DNA from: Labedella populi
Lineage (GTDB): Bacteria > Actinomycetota > Actinomycetes > Actinomycetales > Microbacteriaceae
Length of the DNA stretch: 64,000 nt
Direction of reading: 5' to 3'
NCBI RefSeq assembly: GCF_004078655.1
Contig: NZ_RZNC01000002.1
Span: 248,001 to 312,000, forward strand
Shown: piece by piece, positions 27,974-37,329 of the stretch
How the letters are laid out: the number at the start of each line of letters is the position of its first letter
Position numbering within the stretch: position 1 is the first letter of the stretch
Notes under the pieces: model-generated
Seen by the model: the letters and a program-made list of their open reading frames with translations, nothing else
Database searches by the model: none
Told to the model about the DNA's origin: nothing
Program-made: the position numbers and the translations under genes

Positions 27974-29398
27974 GTGACACTCCGACTCCACGACTCGCGC
28001 ACGGCGACGCTGCGCGACTTCGTCCCGCTCGTCCCCGGCTCGGTCGGGATGTACGTGTGCGGACCCACCGTGCAGTCCTCACCCCACATCGGGCATTTGC
28101 GCTCCGCGCTCGTCTACGACCTGCTGCGTCGCTGGTTGAGCGCCTCCGGCTACGCCGTGACCCTCGTGCGGAACGTCACGGACATCGACGACAAGGTCCT
28201 GCAGAACGCGAGCGAGTCCGAGGAGTGGTGGGCGCTCGCCTATCGGATGGAGCTCGAGTTCTCCGCCTCCTACCGAGCGCTCGGAATCCTTCCCCCCACC
28301 TACGAGCCGCGAGCGACCGCGAGCATCCCCGAGATGCACGAGATCATCGCGCGACTCGTCGAACGCGGGCACGCGTACCCGGCGAGTGACGGCTCCGGAG
28401 ACGTCTACTTCGACGTCACGAGCTGGTCGGCGTACGGCGAGCTGACCCGGCAGCGTGTCGAAGCCATGGAGGCCGCGACCGACGCCGACCCGCGTGGCAA
28501 GCGCGATCCGCACGACTTCGCCCTCTGGAAGGGCGCGAAGCAGGGCGAGCCGGCCTCCGCGACCTGGTCGAGCCCGTGGGGCGACGGCCGCCCGGGCTGG
28601 CACATCGAGTGCTCGGCGATGTCGCGTCGTTACCTCGGCGACGAGTTCGACATCCACGGCGGCGGACTCGACCTCCGTTTCCCGCATCACGAGAACGAGC
28701 TCGCCCAGTCGACGGCGGCGGGATTCGCATTTGCGCGGTACTGGGTGCACAACGGGCTCGTCAACGTCGGCGGTCAGAAGATGTCGAAATCCCTCGGCAA
28801 CTCGGTCTTCGCTGCTGACCTCCTCGGTTCCGCTCGCCCGATCGCCGTGCGCTACGCCCTCGGCGCGGCGCACTACCGCTCGACGATCGACTTCCACGAC
28901 GGCGCCCTCGCCGACGCGGAGGCGGCGATCGACCGCATCGAGAGCTTTCTCGAGCGGGCCGAGCGACGCGTCGCCGGCACACGCTTCGAGGGGAGCGTCC
29001 TCCCCGCGGTGCCGCAGGCCTTCGCCGACGCGCTCGACGACGACCTCGGAGTGCCGCAAGCACTCGCCGTGCTCCACGACACCATACGGGCCGGCAATCA
29101 GGCGATCGACGCCGACGACGTCCACGCCGCCGCGGTCGCCGAGGCCGAAGTGCGTGCGATGACCGCCGTGCTCGGGATAGACCCGCACGCGCCCGAGTGG
29201 CGAGGGGCGAGCGGTGACGGTTCGACGGAGCGGGCGCTCGACGCCCTCGTCATGCGTCTCGTCGAGGAACGCCGCGCCGCGCGGAACAACAAGGACTTCG
29301 CCACGGCCGATCGGATCCGCAACGATCTGTCCGCCGTCGGCATCGTGATCGAAGACACCCCCTCAGGCACACACTGGAGCATCGATGGCAGCAGGTAA
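27974..29398 (+). CDS. cysS: Cysteinyl-tRNA synthetase
   Basis: The 474-residue class I synthetase has the zinc/active-site Cys in [19 protein letters not shown] (HIGH box), further zinc ligands around WHIECSAMS and HHENE, and the KMSKSLGN loop. The N-terminus [17 protein letters not shown] is typical. The start is GTG. MshC, the mycothiol ligase, is a paralogue, but this protein has the full-length C-terminal anticodon-binding region of CysS. The last 14 bases overlap rlmB, so the two are co-translated. Confidence 0.95.
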   Translation: MTLRLHDSRTATLRDFVPLVPGSVGMYVCGPTVQSSPHIGHLRSALVYDLLRRWLSASGYAVTLVRNVTDIDDKVLQNASESEEWWALAYRMELEFSASYRALGILPPTYEPRATASIPEMHEIIARLVERGHAYPASDGSGDVYFDVTSWSAYGELTRQRVEAMEAATDADPRGKRDPHDFALWKGAKQGEPASATWSSPWGDGRPGWHIECSAMSRRYLGDEFDIHGGGLDLRFPHHENELAQSTAAGFAFARYWVHNGLVNVGGQKMSKSLGNSVFAADLLGSARPIAVRYALGAAHYRSTIDFHDGALADAEAAIDRIESFLERAERRVAGTRFEGSVLPAVPQAFADALDDDLGVPQALAVLHDTIRAGNQAIDADDVHAAAVAEAEVRAMTAVLGIDPHAPEWRGASGDGSTERALDALVMRLVEERRAARNNKDFATADRIRNDLSAVGIVIEDTPSGTHWSIDGSR

Positions 29399-30416
29399 GA
29401 ACCGCGCAGGTGCTGTGCGGAAGACGAAGAAGGGCCCTCTCAAGGGCACGGGTGGCAACGGCCGGCAGGCTCTCGAGGGCAAGAAGCCGACGCCGAAGGC
29501 CGTGGACCGGCCCTACCACCCCGCGGGCAAGCGCAAGGCGGCTCAGGAACGTCTCGAGCAAGCGCGCGGCGGCCGCGGTGGTGCCGCACGGGGAGCGGGT
29601 TCGGCGACGAACTCACCCCAGTCGCGCCGCCAGGACCAGCAGCGCAAGGCGCGCAAGCAGGACGACGTCGAGATCGTGACCGGGCGCAACGCCGTTGTCG
29701 AGGCGCTGCGCGCCAAGATCCCCGCGACCGCGCTCCACGTCGCCGCTCGCATCGAGGTGGACGATCGCGTCAAGGAGATCCTCCAGATCGCGACGAAGCG
29801 CGGGATCCCGATCCTCGAGGTCATGAGACCCGAGCTCGACCGACTCGCCGGCCCCGACGGTGTTCACCAGGGTGTGGCGCTCAAGGTCCCGCCGTACGAG
29901 TACGCGCACCCCGTCGACCTCCTCGAGAGTGTCATCGACTCCGGACGCACGCCGCTCTTCGTCGCGCTCGACGGCATCACCGACCCGCGCAACCTCGGCG
30001 CGATCATTCGCTCGACCGCGGCGTTCGGTGGTCAGGGTGTCATCGTCCCGCAGCGCCGCTCGGTCGGCGTCACGGCGTCGGCGTGGAAGACGTCGGCGGG
30101 TGCCGCGGCGCGGGTGCCCGTCGCGATGGCGACGAACCTCACGCAGACGCTCAAGGCCTTCAAGGAGGCGGGTGTCTTCGTCGTCGGGCTCGACGGGGGT
30201 GGCGATGTGGACCTGCCGGGTCTCGACCTCGCGGACCGCCCGCTCGTCGTGGTGGTCGGGAGCGAAGGCAAGGGACTGTCACGGCTCGTCACCGAGACCT
30301 GCGACGCGATCGTCTCGATCCCGATCGGCGCCGACACGGAGTCGCTCAACGCGGGCATCGCCGCGTCCGTCACCCTCTACGAGATCTCGACGGCTCGCGC
30401 TCGCGCCGCCGGCTGA
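29385..30416 (+). CDS. rlmB: 23S rRNA 2'-O-methyltransferase RlmB (TrmH/SpoU family)
   Basis: The 343-residue protein has a long, basic, disordered N-terminal extension (about 1-90, rich in Lys, Gly and Arg), a substrate-binding domain ([20 protein letters not shown]) and a SPOUT catalytic domain with motif 1 ([20 protein letters not shown]), motif 2 ([14 protein letters not shown]) and motif 3 ([20 protein letters not shown]). It should methylate a guanosine ribose in 23S rRNA. The extension is far longer than in E. coli RlmB (about 243 residues) but common in actinobacteria. Confidence 0.93.
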   Translation: MAAGKNRAGAVRKTKKGPLKGTGGNGRQALEGKKPTPKAVDRPYHPAGKRKAAQERLEQARGGRGGAARGAGSATNSPQSRRQDQQRKARKQDDVEIVTGRNAVVEALRAKIPATALHVAARIEVDDRVKEILQIATKRGIPILEVMRPELDRLAGPDGVHQGVALKVPPYEYAHPVDLLESVIDSGRTPLFVALDGITDPRNLGAIIRSTAAFGGQGVIVPQRRSVGVTASAWKTSAGAAARVPVAMATNLTQTLKAFKEAGVFVVGLDGGGDVDLPGLDLADRPLVVVVGSEGKGLSRLVTETCDAIVSIPIGADTESLNAGIAASVTLYEISTARARAAG

Positions 30417-30430
30417 GTACTTCTCGAAAG

Positions 30431-30479
30431 CGACGAATCGGCCGGGTTCTCGATGATCGAGTGCCCGGGCGATTCGTCG
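30431..30479. terminator. Bidirectional terminator between rlmB and the DUF4032 gene
   Basis: CGACGAATCG (30431-30440) pairs with CGATTCGTCG (30470-30479), extended by CCGGG/CCCGG pairing inside, between two convergent stops. Confidence 0.7.
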
Positions 30480-30485
30480 TCGAGG

Positions 30486-31781
30486 TCAGACGCGCTCGCG
30501 CCAGTCGACGTCGTCCTCGTCGTCGACGACGTCGACCGGCAAGGTGATGGACTCCGTCGGCGGGTTGATGACGGTGGCCTCGTCGCGACGGTGACGGAGG
30601 ACGTCGTTCACGTAGGACGTGAGCGCTTCCGCGAGCGGGACGTCGCGCTGCTCGCGCTGCGACATGAACCAGCGGTGCTCGAGGAGCTGGTGGAAGACCT
30701 CGGCGGGCTCCAGCTTTCCTCGCAGATCCCGCGGGATCGACGTGACGACGGGTTCGAAGACGCGGATCAGCCACTCGTGCGCCACCTGCTCCTCGTCGAC
30801 CTCCTGGCCGTCGCGCGCCACGGTCGCGGAGTAGGAGTCGAGGTCGTTGAGTAGACGCCGGGCCTGGTTCTCGCCCGTGTCGAGACCCGTGAGCCGGATG
30901 AGACGGCGCTGGTGGTGTCCCGCGTCGACGACCTTGGGCTGGATCCTGACCGTGGTCCCTCCCTCGTCGGTGCGGATGGCGAGCTCCTCGATGTCGAATC
31001 CCAACTCGTTGAGCCGCTGCACCCGCTCGTTGATGCGCCACCGCTCCGTGGAGGCGAAGACCTCGGAGCCCGTGAGTTCCTTCCACAACGACCGGTACGA
31101 CGCGACGATGCCGTTCGAGACCTCGACGGGGTCGAGTTCGTCCTCGACGCGGCCGCCGGCCTGGAGGTCCATGAGCTCGCCGGCGATGTTCACGCGGGCG
31201 ATCTCCAGATCGTTCTCTCGCTGGCCGTTGGAGAGACCGCCGTCGAAGAGCTTGCCGGTCTCAGCGTCGACGAGGTACGGGGCGAAGGCGCCGGCGTCAC
31301 GACGGAACAGCGTGTTCGTGAGGGAGACGTCGCCCCAGAAGAACCCCACGATGTGCAGCCGGACGAGCAGGACGGCGAGGGCGTCCACGAGCCGTGTCGC
31401 GGTGTCCGGTCGGAGCATCTGCGAGAAGAGCGCGCGGTAGGGGAGCGAGAACCTGAGATGGCGCGTCACGAGCACGGATGCGAGGGAGTCGCCGTCGTCA
31501 TCCATGCGGCCGGCGACGACCGCGACGGGATCGACGCAGGGTACGTCGAGCCGCTGCAGCGTGCGCAGCATGTCGTATTCGCCCTTGGCCATCTCGGTGG
31601 TCGTCTCCTTCACGGCGATCACATAGCCGGAGAGGTAGGCGAATCGCACGAGGTGGCGAGAGATGCCTTTCGGCAGCGAGGCGATCGTCTCACTCGGCCA
31701 CTCGTCGAGCGGGAGGTTCCACGGCAGGTCGAGGAGCGCGGGGTCGACGGTCGCGGAGGTGATGCTGAGGGATGCGCTCAT
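30486..31781 (-). CDS. DUF4032-domain, kinase-like protein
   Basis: The 431-residue soluble protein has an N-terminal region resembling lipopolysaccharide-kinase / protein-kinase-like folds: GYVIAVKETTTEMAKGEYDML (possible ATP-binding Lys) and HIVGFFWGDVSLTNTLFRRD (catalytic-loop-like GDxxxxN), then VDAETGKLFDGGLS (possible metal-binding Asp). The C-terminal half matches the DUF4032 type (SEVFASTERWRINERVQRLNELGFD, then DDVDWRERV at the end). The kinase relation is an inference; the substrate is unknown. It faces away from the MsiK gene with a terminator between them. Confidence 0.8.
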   Translation of the reverse strand: MSASLSITSATVDPALLDLPWNLPLDEWPSETIASLPKGISRHLVRFAYLSGYVIAVKETTTEMAKGEYDMLRTLQRLDVPCVDPVAVVAGRMDDDGDSLASVLVTRHLRFSLPYRALFSQMLRPDTATRLVDALAVLLVRLHIVGFFWGDVSLTNTLFRRDAGAFAPYLVDAETGKLFDGGLSNGQRENDLEIARVNIAGELMDLQAGGRVEDELDPVEVSNGIVASYRSLWKELTGSEVFASTERWRINERVQRLNELGFDIEELAIRTDEGGTTVRIQPKVVDAGHHQRRLIRLTGLDTGENQARRLLNDLDSYSATVARDGQEVDEEQVAHEWLIRVFEPVVTSIPRDLRGKLEPAEVFHQLLEHRWFMSQREQRDVPLAEALTSYVNDVLRHRRDEATVINPPTESITLPVDVVDDEDDVDWRERV

Positions 31782-31833
31782 GGCCAGGGCGTCGCTTTCG
31801 TGGAGTACAGGGACGGACGTCGGGAAACGGAGA

Positions 31834-31870
31834 ACGCCGGTCGGCGGGCCTGAGCCGCGCCGACCGGCGT
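31834..31870 (-). terminator. Terminator after msiK-type gene
   Basis: ACGCCGGTCGGCG pairs perfectly with CGCCGACCGGCGT around an 11-base loop, 20 bases beyond the stop at 31890. Confidence 0.75.
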
Positions 31871-31889
31871 CGTTCCGTACAGCCTAGCG

Positions 31890-32990
31890 TCAGGCGGTGA
31901 CGATGGCCTTGTTGAGGCGCTCGCCCGACTCCACGTCGAACGCGTGGATGTGGTCGTGCGCCGGGATGAGGTGCACCCTGTCGCCGATCGACGGGTGCAG
32001 ACGGCCGTCGACACGGGCGACGACGTCCGTGCGCTTGCCGTCGACCTCGGAGTGGCCGTAGAGGTAACCGTCCGCGCCGAGCTCCTCGACGAGGTCGACG
32101 ACGACCTCGAGGCCGGCACCGGGGTCGGTCGAGACCACGATGTCCTCGGGGCGCACACCGACGGTGACCTGCTTGCCGGAGGCGGAGCTGAGGACCTCGC
32201 GGTCGACGGGCACGACGCTCGCGCCGAACGTCACGCCGCCCTCGGTCAGGTCCGCCGTGAAGAGGTTCATCGCGGGGGAGCCGATGAAGCCGGCAACGAA
32301 GACGTTCTGCGGCGCCTCGTACAGGTCGCGGGGCGTTCCGACCTGCTGGAGGAGGCCGTCCTTGAGTACGGCGATCCGGTCGCCCATCGTGAGGGCCTCG
32401 GTCTGGTCGTGGGTGACGTAGACCGTCGTGACGCCGAGACGGCGCTGGAGCGACGCGATCTGGGTACGGGTCTGAACGCGGAGCTTGGCGTCGAGGTTCG
32501 ACAGCGGCTCGTCCATCAGGAAGACCTGGGGCTGGCGGACGATCGCGCGACCCATGGCGACACGCTGACGCTGACCACCGGAGAGCGCCTTCGGCTTACG
32601 CGTGAGGTACTGCTCGAGGTCGAGGAGCTTCGCGGCCTCGAGGACGCGCGTCGCACGCTCCTCCTTGCCGACACCCGCGATCTTCAGGGCGAAGCCCATG
32701 TTCTCGGCGACGGTCATGTGCGGGTAGAGCGCGTAGTTCTGGAACACCATCGCGATGTCGCGGTCCTTCGGCGGGACGTCCGTCACGTCACGGTCGCCGA
32801 TGAGGATACGGCCGTCGTTGACCTCTTCGAGACCCGCGAGCATGCGCAGCGACGTGGACTTTCCGCAGCCGGAGGGGCCGACGAGGACGAGGAACTCACC
32901 GTCCGCGATGTCGAGGTTGAGCTTGTCGACGGCTGGGCGGGTGCCACCGGGGTACAACCGGGTGGCGTTGTCGAACGTGACTGATGACAT
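31890..32990 (-). CDS. msiK: Multiple-sugar ABC transporter ATPase, MsiK/UgpC type
   Basis: The 366-residue ATPase has Walker [10 protein letters not shown] (about 39-47), Q-loop VFQNYALYPHMTV, signature LSGGQRQRVAMGRA, Walker B VFLMDEPLSNLDAKLR and H-loop VTHDQTEALTMGDR, followed by the C-terminal regulatory OB domain (TVGVRPEDIVVS) typical of the CUT1 sugar family. No permease or binding protein is next to it, which fits a shared MsiK-type ATPase that serves several sugar importers in actinobacteria. It should be peripheral at the inner face of the membrane. Confidence 0.92.
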   Translation of the reverse strand: MSSVTFDNATRLYPGGTRPAVDKLNLDIADGEFLVLVGPSGCGKSTSLRMLAGLEEVNDGRILIGDRDVTDVPPKDRDIAMVFQNYALYPHMTVAENMGFALKIAGVGKEERATRVLEAAKLLDLEQYLTRKPKALSGGQRQRVAMGRAIVRQPQVFLMDEPLSNLDAKLRVQTRTQIASLQRRLGVTTVYVTHDQTEALTMGDRIAVLKDGLLQQVGTPRDLYEAPQNVFVAGFIGSPAMNLFTADLTEGGVTFGASVVPVDREVLSSASGKQVTVGVRPEDIVVSTDPGAGLEVVVDLVEELGADGYLYGHSEVDGKRTDVVARVDGRLHPSIGDRVHLIPAHDHIHAFDVESGERLNKAIVTA

Positions 32991-33306
32991 GTTCTGTCTT
33001 CTCCTTCACCGGCAGGTACGTGCCGGACGATCCGAGTGAATGGAAGCGCGACCTCCGGCGGAGCGTGAACTTCGGACCGGGTACGGCAACGCACGCGTCG
33101 TCTTCGACACGCGAACCCAGTATGTCACGCTTCCCCCGGTGAGGGGACACGATGCCGTCACGGTGGACGCGCCGGCCTCCGCGAACCGAGCGGTCGCCCA
33201 GGGACGACGTGGCCGGCACTCAGGACACGGGCCTACTATCGAGAGGAGCGTCGGGTCCGGAATGGCATCGGCGCGCATCTCTGTCACGCCGTCAAAGCGA
33301 GGATCC
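32991..33306. other. Divergent intergenic region msiK / dsbA-like
   Basis: No gene is supported in these 316 bases. TACTAT at 33234-33239 is a good -10 for the plus-strand gene. Possible msiK promoter elements on the other side could not be resolved. Plus-strand reading frame is open upstream of 33307 but its translation is not protein-like. Confidence 0.5.
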
Positions 33307-34242
33307 ATGACCACCGGAGAACCTGCCGGTCCCGATACAGCCCTGAGCAAGAACGATCGCCGCGAAGCCGCACGCGAGAAGGCGAAGGAGCTCCGCGCCG
33401 CCCAGCGCCGGAAGGAGATCCGCAACCGCGTCCTGCTGCAGGGCGGCATCATCGTCGCCGTGCTCGCGGTCGTCGCCGTCGTGGCGACGATCGTCGTGTC
33501 GTCGATCCGTCCGCCGTCCAACGGCCCCGCGAACATGGCGAGCGATGGTATCGTCATCGGCCAGGGCCTCGCCGCCCAGCCGACCGCGGCGCTCGCCGCG
33601 GGTGCCGACCCCGTCCCGACCGCGGAAGACCCGTCCGTCGCGCAGATCCGCGTCTACGTCGATTACCTCTGCCCGTTCTGCGGCGATTTTGAGCGCGCGA
33701 ACGCCGATCAGATCGAGTCGCTCCTCGAGTCGGGCGCCGCGACGATCGAGATCCACCCCATCGCGATCCTCGCGGGCCGTTCCGCCGGCACGCAGTACTC
33801 GTTGCGCGCCGCCAACGCGGCCGCGTGTGTCGCCGACTCCGCTCCCGACAGCTTCTGGGCCTTCAACTCGGCCCTCTTCGCGGACCAGCCCGCCGAAGGC
33901 ACGCCGGGCCTCACCGACGACGAACTCATCGGACTCGCGGAGTCCGCCGGCGCCGCCGACGTCGAGGACTGCATCGAGGACCAGGACTTCGCCGGCTGGG
34001 TGCAGTCGGCGACCGACCGCGCCACGACCGGTCCCTTGCCGAATGCGAGCATCCCGAAGGTCACCGAGACACCCACGATCCTCGTGAACGAGCGCCGGTA
34101 CACGGGTGCTCTCGAGGACACCGAGGAGTTCCGGGCGTTCGTGCTCCAGGCGTCGAGCGAGTCGTACTCGACGTCGACGCCGACGCCCACGGAGACGGAG
34201 TCGGCACCCGCCGAGGCGCCGTCCGAGGAGCAGGAGGGCTGA
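33307..34242 (+). CDS. Membrane-anchored DsbA-like thioredoxin-fold protein
   Basis: The 311-residue protein has a charged cytoplasmic N-terminus (to about 42, KNDRREAAREKAKELRAAQR), one membrane helix (about 45-66, GIIVAVLAVVAVVATIVV) and an extracytoplasmic DsbA/thioredoxin_4 domain with the active-site CPFC (about residues 122-125, in VYVDYLCPFCGDFERAN). A cis-Pro loop appears later (VTETPTILVNERRYTG). A Thr/Glu/Pro-rich tail closes it. It should act in oxidative folding outside the membrane; the pair of extra Cys (AACVADS and VEDCIED) may form a structural bond. Confidence 0.9.
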   Translation: MTTGEPAGPDTALSKNDRREAAREKAKELRAAQRRKEIRNRVLLQGGIIVAVLAVVAVVATIVVSSIRPPSNGPANMASDGIVIGQGLAAQPTAALAAGADPVPTAEDPSVAQIRVYVDYLCPFCGDFERANADQIESLLESGAATIEIHPIAILAGRSAGTQYSLRAANAAACVADSAPDSFWAFNSALFADQPAEGTPGLTDDELIGLAESAGAADVEDCIEDQDFAGWVQSATDRATTGPLPNASIPKVTETPTILVNERRYTGALEDTEEFRAFVLQASSESYSTSTPTPTETESAPAEAPSEEQEG

Positions 34243-34292
34243 TCCGGCGTTCGTCCCACCCACCCGGCAGTGGCTAGGATGGGTGGTCGTCG

Positions 34293-34368
34293 GCCGACTT
34301 GGCGCAATTGGTAGCGCAACGCTCTTGTAAAGCGTAGGTTGCGGGTTCGAGTCCCGCAGTCGGCTCCA
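34293..34368 (+). tRNA. tRNA-Thr (UGU)
   Basis: Acceptor GCCGACT pairs with AGTCGGC, the D arm contains GGCGCAATTGGTAGCGC, the anticodon loop is CTTGTAA (anticodon TGT), the T arm contains GGGTTCGAGTCCC, and CCA is encoded at 34366-34368. A TAGGAT -10 lies 12 bases upstream (34275-34280). Confidence 0.95.
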
Positions 34369-34406
34369 TGTCCGATCGCGGACCCCTTCGAGTGAGGATC
34401 AGCACG

Positions 34407-34817
34407 ATGCCCGAGAAGCCCGTCGTCCTCTTCGTCTGCATCCACAACGCCGGGCGGTCGCAGATGGCCGCAGGCTACATGCGCGAGTTGTCGGGCGGGG
34501 CCGTCGAGGTCCGTTCGGGAGGATCCGAGCCGGGGGACAGCATCAACCCCGTCGCCGTCGCCGCGATGGCGGAGGTGGGGATCGATATTTCGCAAGCCGT
34601 CCCGCAGCTCATGACGACGGAGCAGGTCAAGGAGTCGGACGCCGTCATCACGATGGGATGCGGGGACGTGTGCCCGATCTTCCCGGGCAAGCGCTACGAG
34701 GACTGGGAACTCGCGGACCCGAAGGGCAAGCCCCTCGAGGACGTGCGGGCGATCCGTGATGACATCAAGGCCCGCGTCGAGCGCCTGCTGGGAGAGCTGC
34801 GCGCTCCCGTGGTCTGA
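34407..34817 (+). CDS. arsC: Arsenate reductase, thioredoxin-coupled (low-molecular-weight phosphatase fold)
   Basis: The 136-residue protein has the phosphatase P-loop CxxxxxR (CIHNAGRSQMA, nucleophile Cys11) and the two downstream Cys of the arsenate reductase group (MGCGDVCPIFPG, about residues 79 and 83), followed by WELADPKGKPLEDVRAIRDD with the catalytic Asp. The start ATG 34407 has GAGGA upstream; an earlier ATG at 34368 overlaps the tRNA and is unlikely. No other arsenic gene is adjacent. A mycothiol-dependent variant is also possible in this group. Confidence 0.88.
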   Translation: MPEKPVVLFVCIHNAGRSQMAAGYMRELSGGAVEVRSGGSEPGDSINPVAVAAMAEVGIDISQAVPQLMTTEQVKESDAVITMGCGDVCPIFPGKRYEDWELADPKGKPLEDVRAIRDDIKARVERLLGELRAPVV

Positions 34818-34876
34818 CGCACGGCCGCGGTCGCGAGCCGGAGCGTGCTCATGAGGAAAGGACGGGCGGTCGACGC

Positions 34877-35815
34877 ATGGCCGACGGTGTGAAGCGGGCG
34901 TTCCCGCAGTGGCTGGGCCTCGTCCTCGCCGTCATCACGGGTACGTTCGTCGCCGTCCAGGCACGCATCAACGGGTCCCTCGGGACCGCCCTCGACGATG
35001 GATTCGCTGCGGCCGCGGTGTCATTCGGGTCCGGTCTCGTGATCCTCTCGGTGATCATGGTCTTCTCGCGACACGGACGGCGCGGGCTCGCTCGTGTCGT
35101 CGAGGGGCTGCGCGACCGGACCGTGCCCTGGTGGACCGTGGCCGGCGGCGCGGCGGGGGCCTTCCTCGTCCTCTCCCAGGGCCTCGCGGCGGCGGCCCTC
35201 GGGGTGGCGCTGTTCACGGTGGCGATCGTCGCGGGCCAGACCCTCTCGTCGCTCCTGCTCGACCGCATCGGGTTCGGACCTCACGGGGTGGTCCCCTTCG
35301 AGCCCGCCCGGGTGATCGGATCGGTGCTCGCCCTCGTGGCCGTCGGTTGGGCCGTCTCGACCGAGTTCGGCGGCGACAAGCCCGTCCTCCTTCTCATCAT
35401 GCCGCTGCTCGGCGGCATCGGGATCGGCTGGCAGCAAGCCGTGAACGGCCGCGTGCGTCAGTTGTCGTCGAGCGCCCTCACCGCGACGTTCATCAACTTC
35501 AGCGTCGGAACGGCCGTGCTCGTCGTGGCGATGCTCGTCCACTTCGTCGCGGCCGGTCTCCCCGATACCCTTCCGACCGACCCGGTCCTCTACGTCGGCG
35601 GAGCGATCGGGTGTGTCTTCATCGGGGTCTCCGCCTTCCTCGTCGCGCATACCGGGCTGCTCGTCCTCGGACTGGGCACGGTCGCCGGTCAGCTCGTGGG
35701 TGCGGTGGTGCTCGACATCGTGGTGCCGGGAGCAGGGGGAGTGCACTGGACGACGATTGCGGGAGCGGCTCTCGCCCTCGTCGCCGTCGCGGTCGCGAGC
35801 ATTCGTCGTCACTGA
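34877..35815 (+). CDS. YdcZ-type (DUF606) DMT-superfamily membrane protein
   Basis: The 312-residue protein consists of two homologous halves of about five helices each. The first begins WLGLVLAVITGTFVAVQARINGSLG and the second GGIGIGWQQAVNGRVRQLS; both contain the short polar motif Q-x-x-(I/V)-N-G that marks DUF606/YdcZ tandem proteins. The family belongs to the drug/metabolite transporter superfamily, but the substrate is not known. It follows arsC by 59 bases; no link between the functions is evident. Confidence 0.85.
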   Translation: MADGVKRAFPQWLGLVLAVITGTFVAVQARINGSLGTALDDGFAAAAVSFGSGLVILSVIMVFSRHGRRGLARVVEGLRDRTVPWWTVAGGAAGAFLVLSQGLAAAALGVALFTVAIVAGQTLSSLLLDRIGFGPHGVVPFEPARVIGSVLALVAVGWAVSTEFGGDKPVLLLIMPLLGGIGIGWQQAVNGRVRQLSSSALTATFINFSVGTAVLVVAMLVHFVAAGLPDTLPTDPVLYVGGAIGCVFIGVSAFLVAHTGLLVLGLGTVAGQLVGAVVLDIVVPGAGGVHWTTIAGAALALVAVAVASIRRH

Positions 35816-35851
35816 CGGAATCCGGTCTCGTGAACGGGACCCGGATCGACG

Positions 35852-36433
35852 TCAGAGGACCGTGAGGAACGGGTCGGGGTCGATGGGCCGTCTCGAGCCG
35901 GAGCGCTTCCGCTCCGGGATGCCTCCGACGTAGAGCCAGCCGAGGAGCTCCTCGTTCTTCGCGAGACCGTGCGCCTTCCGCATCGCCTTGCTCCGTGTGT
36001 ACCAACCGGTCCGCCAGAAGACACCCCAGCCCGCGGCGTCGAGCAGCAGGCTCAGACTGTGCGCGACGCCGGAGGCGACGGCCTCCTGCTCCCAGCGGGG
36101 GACCTTGTGCGACTTCTGCTCGATCACGACGACGGCGATGAGGAGAGGTGCCCGAAGCGGCTTGTCCGAGGGCTTCCGATCCTTCGAGGCCTTCGCGATG
36201 GCCGTGCCGAGGCGGCGCCGGGCGTCGCCGCGCATCTCGATGAGGCGCCATGGTCGCAGCGACCCGTGGTCGGCGACACGACCGGCGGCCGCCACCATCC
36301 GGGCGAGCTCCTCGTGCGTGGGGGCGTCGTCGGTCACGCTCGACCACGACCGCCGTGACGCGACGGCCTCGAGGACGGTCTCGAACCGCGCCGTGCGGTG
36401 CTCGCGCGTCGAGTCGTCCGGCGGAGTGCTCAC
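35852..36433 (-). CDS. Nitroreductase-family protein
   Basis: The 193-residue protein has the FMN-binding fold of nitroreductases: VLEAVASRRSWSSVTDD near the N-terminus, VADHGSLRPWRLIEMRGD and a C-terminal GWGVFWRTGWYTRS region with LGWLYVGGIPE. The substrate is unknown; such enzymes use NAD(P)H. It starts at GTG and overlaps the msrB stop (GTGA), so it is translated with msrB and may share a role in oxidative stress. Confidence 0.85.
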   Translation of the reverse strand: MSTPPDDSTREHRTARFETVLEAVASRRSWSSVTDDAPTHEELARMVAAAGRVADHGSLRPWRLIEMRGDARRRLGTAIAKASKDRKPSDKPLRAPLLIAVVVIEQKSHKVPRWEQEAVASGVAHSLSLLLDAAGWGVFWRTGWYTRSKAMRKAHGLAKNEELLGWLYVGGIPERKRSGSRRPIDPDPFLTVL

Positions 36434-36846
36434 TCGGCGGGCGTGAAGCCGAGCGCGAGGGAGTTCATGCAGTAGCGGTCGCCGGTCGGAGTGCCGAACC
36501 CGTCGTCGAAGACGTGCCCGAGGTGGGAGTCGCATGCGGCACATCGGACCTCGGTGCGCACCATCCCGAGCGAGGTGTCCTCGATCAGGGTCACGGCCTC
36601 GGGGTCCACCGACTCGTAGAAGCTCGGCCACCCGCAGCCGGAGTCGAACTTCGTACCGCTCTTGAACAGTTCGGCGCCGCACGCCGCGCAGGTGTAGAGG
36701 CCGGCGCGGCTCTCGTCGAGCAGCTCACCCGTCCAGGCACGCTCGGTCGCGGCCTCGCGGAGCACCGCGTATTGTTCGGGGCTCAGTTCCGCTCGCCACT
36801 CGGCGTCGCTCTTCTTCACGTCATGCGCCATCGGAAGTCCTTCCAT
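36430..36846 (-). CDS. msrB: Peptide methionine-R-sulfoxide reductase MsrB
   Basis: The 138-residue protein reduces methionine-R-sulfoxide. It has two zinc CxxC pairs (YTCAACGAEL and VRCAACDSHLGHVFDDG), the substrate block FDSGCGWPSFYESV and the catalytic Cys in DRYCMNSLAL. Two starts are well supported: ATG 36846 behind GGAGG and ATG 36831 behind AAGGA; the longer form is given. It is the first gene of a two-gene operon with the nitroreductase. Confidence 0.93.
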   Translation of the reverse strand: MEGLPMAHDVKKSDAEWRAELSPEQYAVLREAATERAWTGELLDESRAGLYTCAACGAELFKSGTKFDSGCGWPSFYESVDPEAVTLIEDTSLGMVRTEVRCAACDSHLGHVFDDGFGTPTGDRYCMNSLALGFTPAE

Positions 36847-36987
36847 CGTGTCCTCCTCCATTCAACCGCACCGACGCCGTGTTGTTCCCCGGAGGTCGCA
36901 GGATGACGCGGGGTCGGCGACGGGCCGCGGGGAGGAAACCTGCCGGACACGTCGCCTGGTTAGGATGTGGCCGAGAGGAGGGGTGTC

Positions 36988-37290
36988 ATGGCAGCCAGGG
37001 GGACGTCCGACGGACGGGGTGAGAAGCACGGCGCCGGCGCTCTCGACGATCGCGAGCGGGCCATCCTCGACTTCGAACGGCAGTGGTGGAAGCACGCGGG
37101 GGCGAAGGAAGACGCGATCCGTTCAGAGTTCTCCCTGTCGTCCGCCCGGTACTATCAGGTGCTCGGTGCGCTCATCGACCGGCGCGAGGCCCTCGTATAC
37201 GATCCGATGCTCGTGAAGAGACTTCAGCGTCTGCGTGACGCGCGATCCGCCGCCCGAGCAGCACGCTCCACTCCCCGTTCCTCGAGCTGA
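36988..37290 (+). CDS. DUF3263 protein
   Basis: This 100-residue protein contains the DUF3263 core (LDDRERAILDFERQWWKHAG, then AIRSEFSLSSARYYQVLGAL and DPMLVKRLQRLRDARS), which is helical and resembles a helix-turn-helix. ATG 36988 is preceded by GGAGGGG; a GTG at 36967 is in frame but lacks a site. The family is restricted to actinobacteria, has no proven function, and is usually found beside a LytR_C gene, as here. Confidence 0.9.
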   Translation: MAARGTSDGRGEKHGAGALDDRERAILDFERQWWKHAGAKEDAIRSEFSLSSARYYQVLGALIDRREALVYDPMLVKRLQRLRDARSAARAARSTPRSSS

Positions 37291-37329
37291 CGGCCCGAGG
37301 ACGAAGAACCGGAAGATGTCGCCAACGCA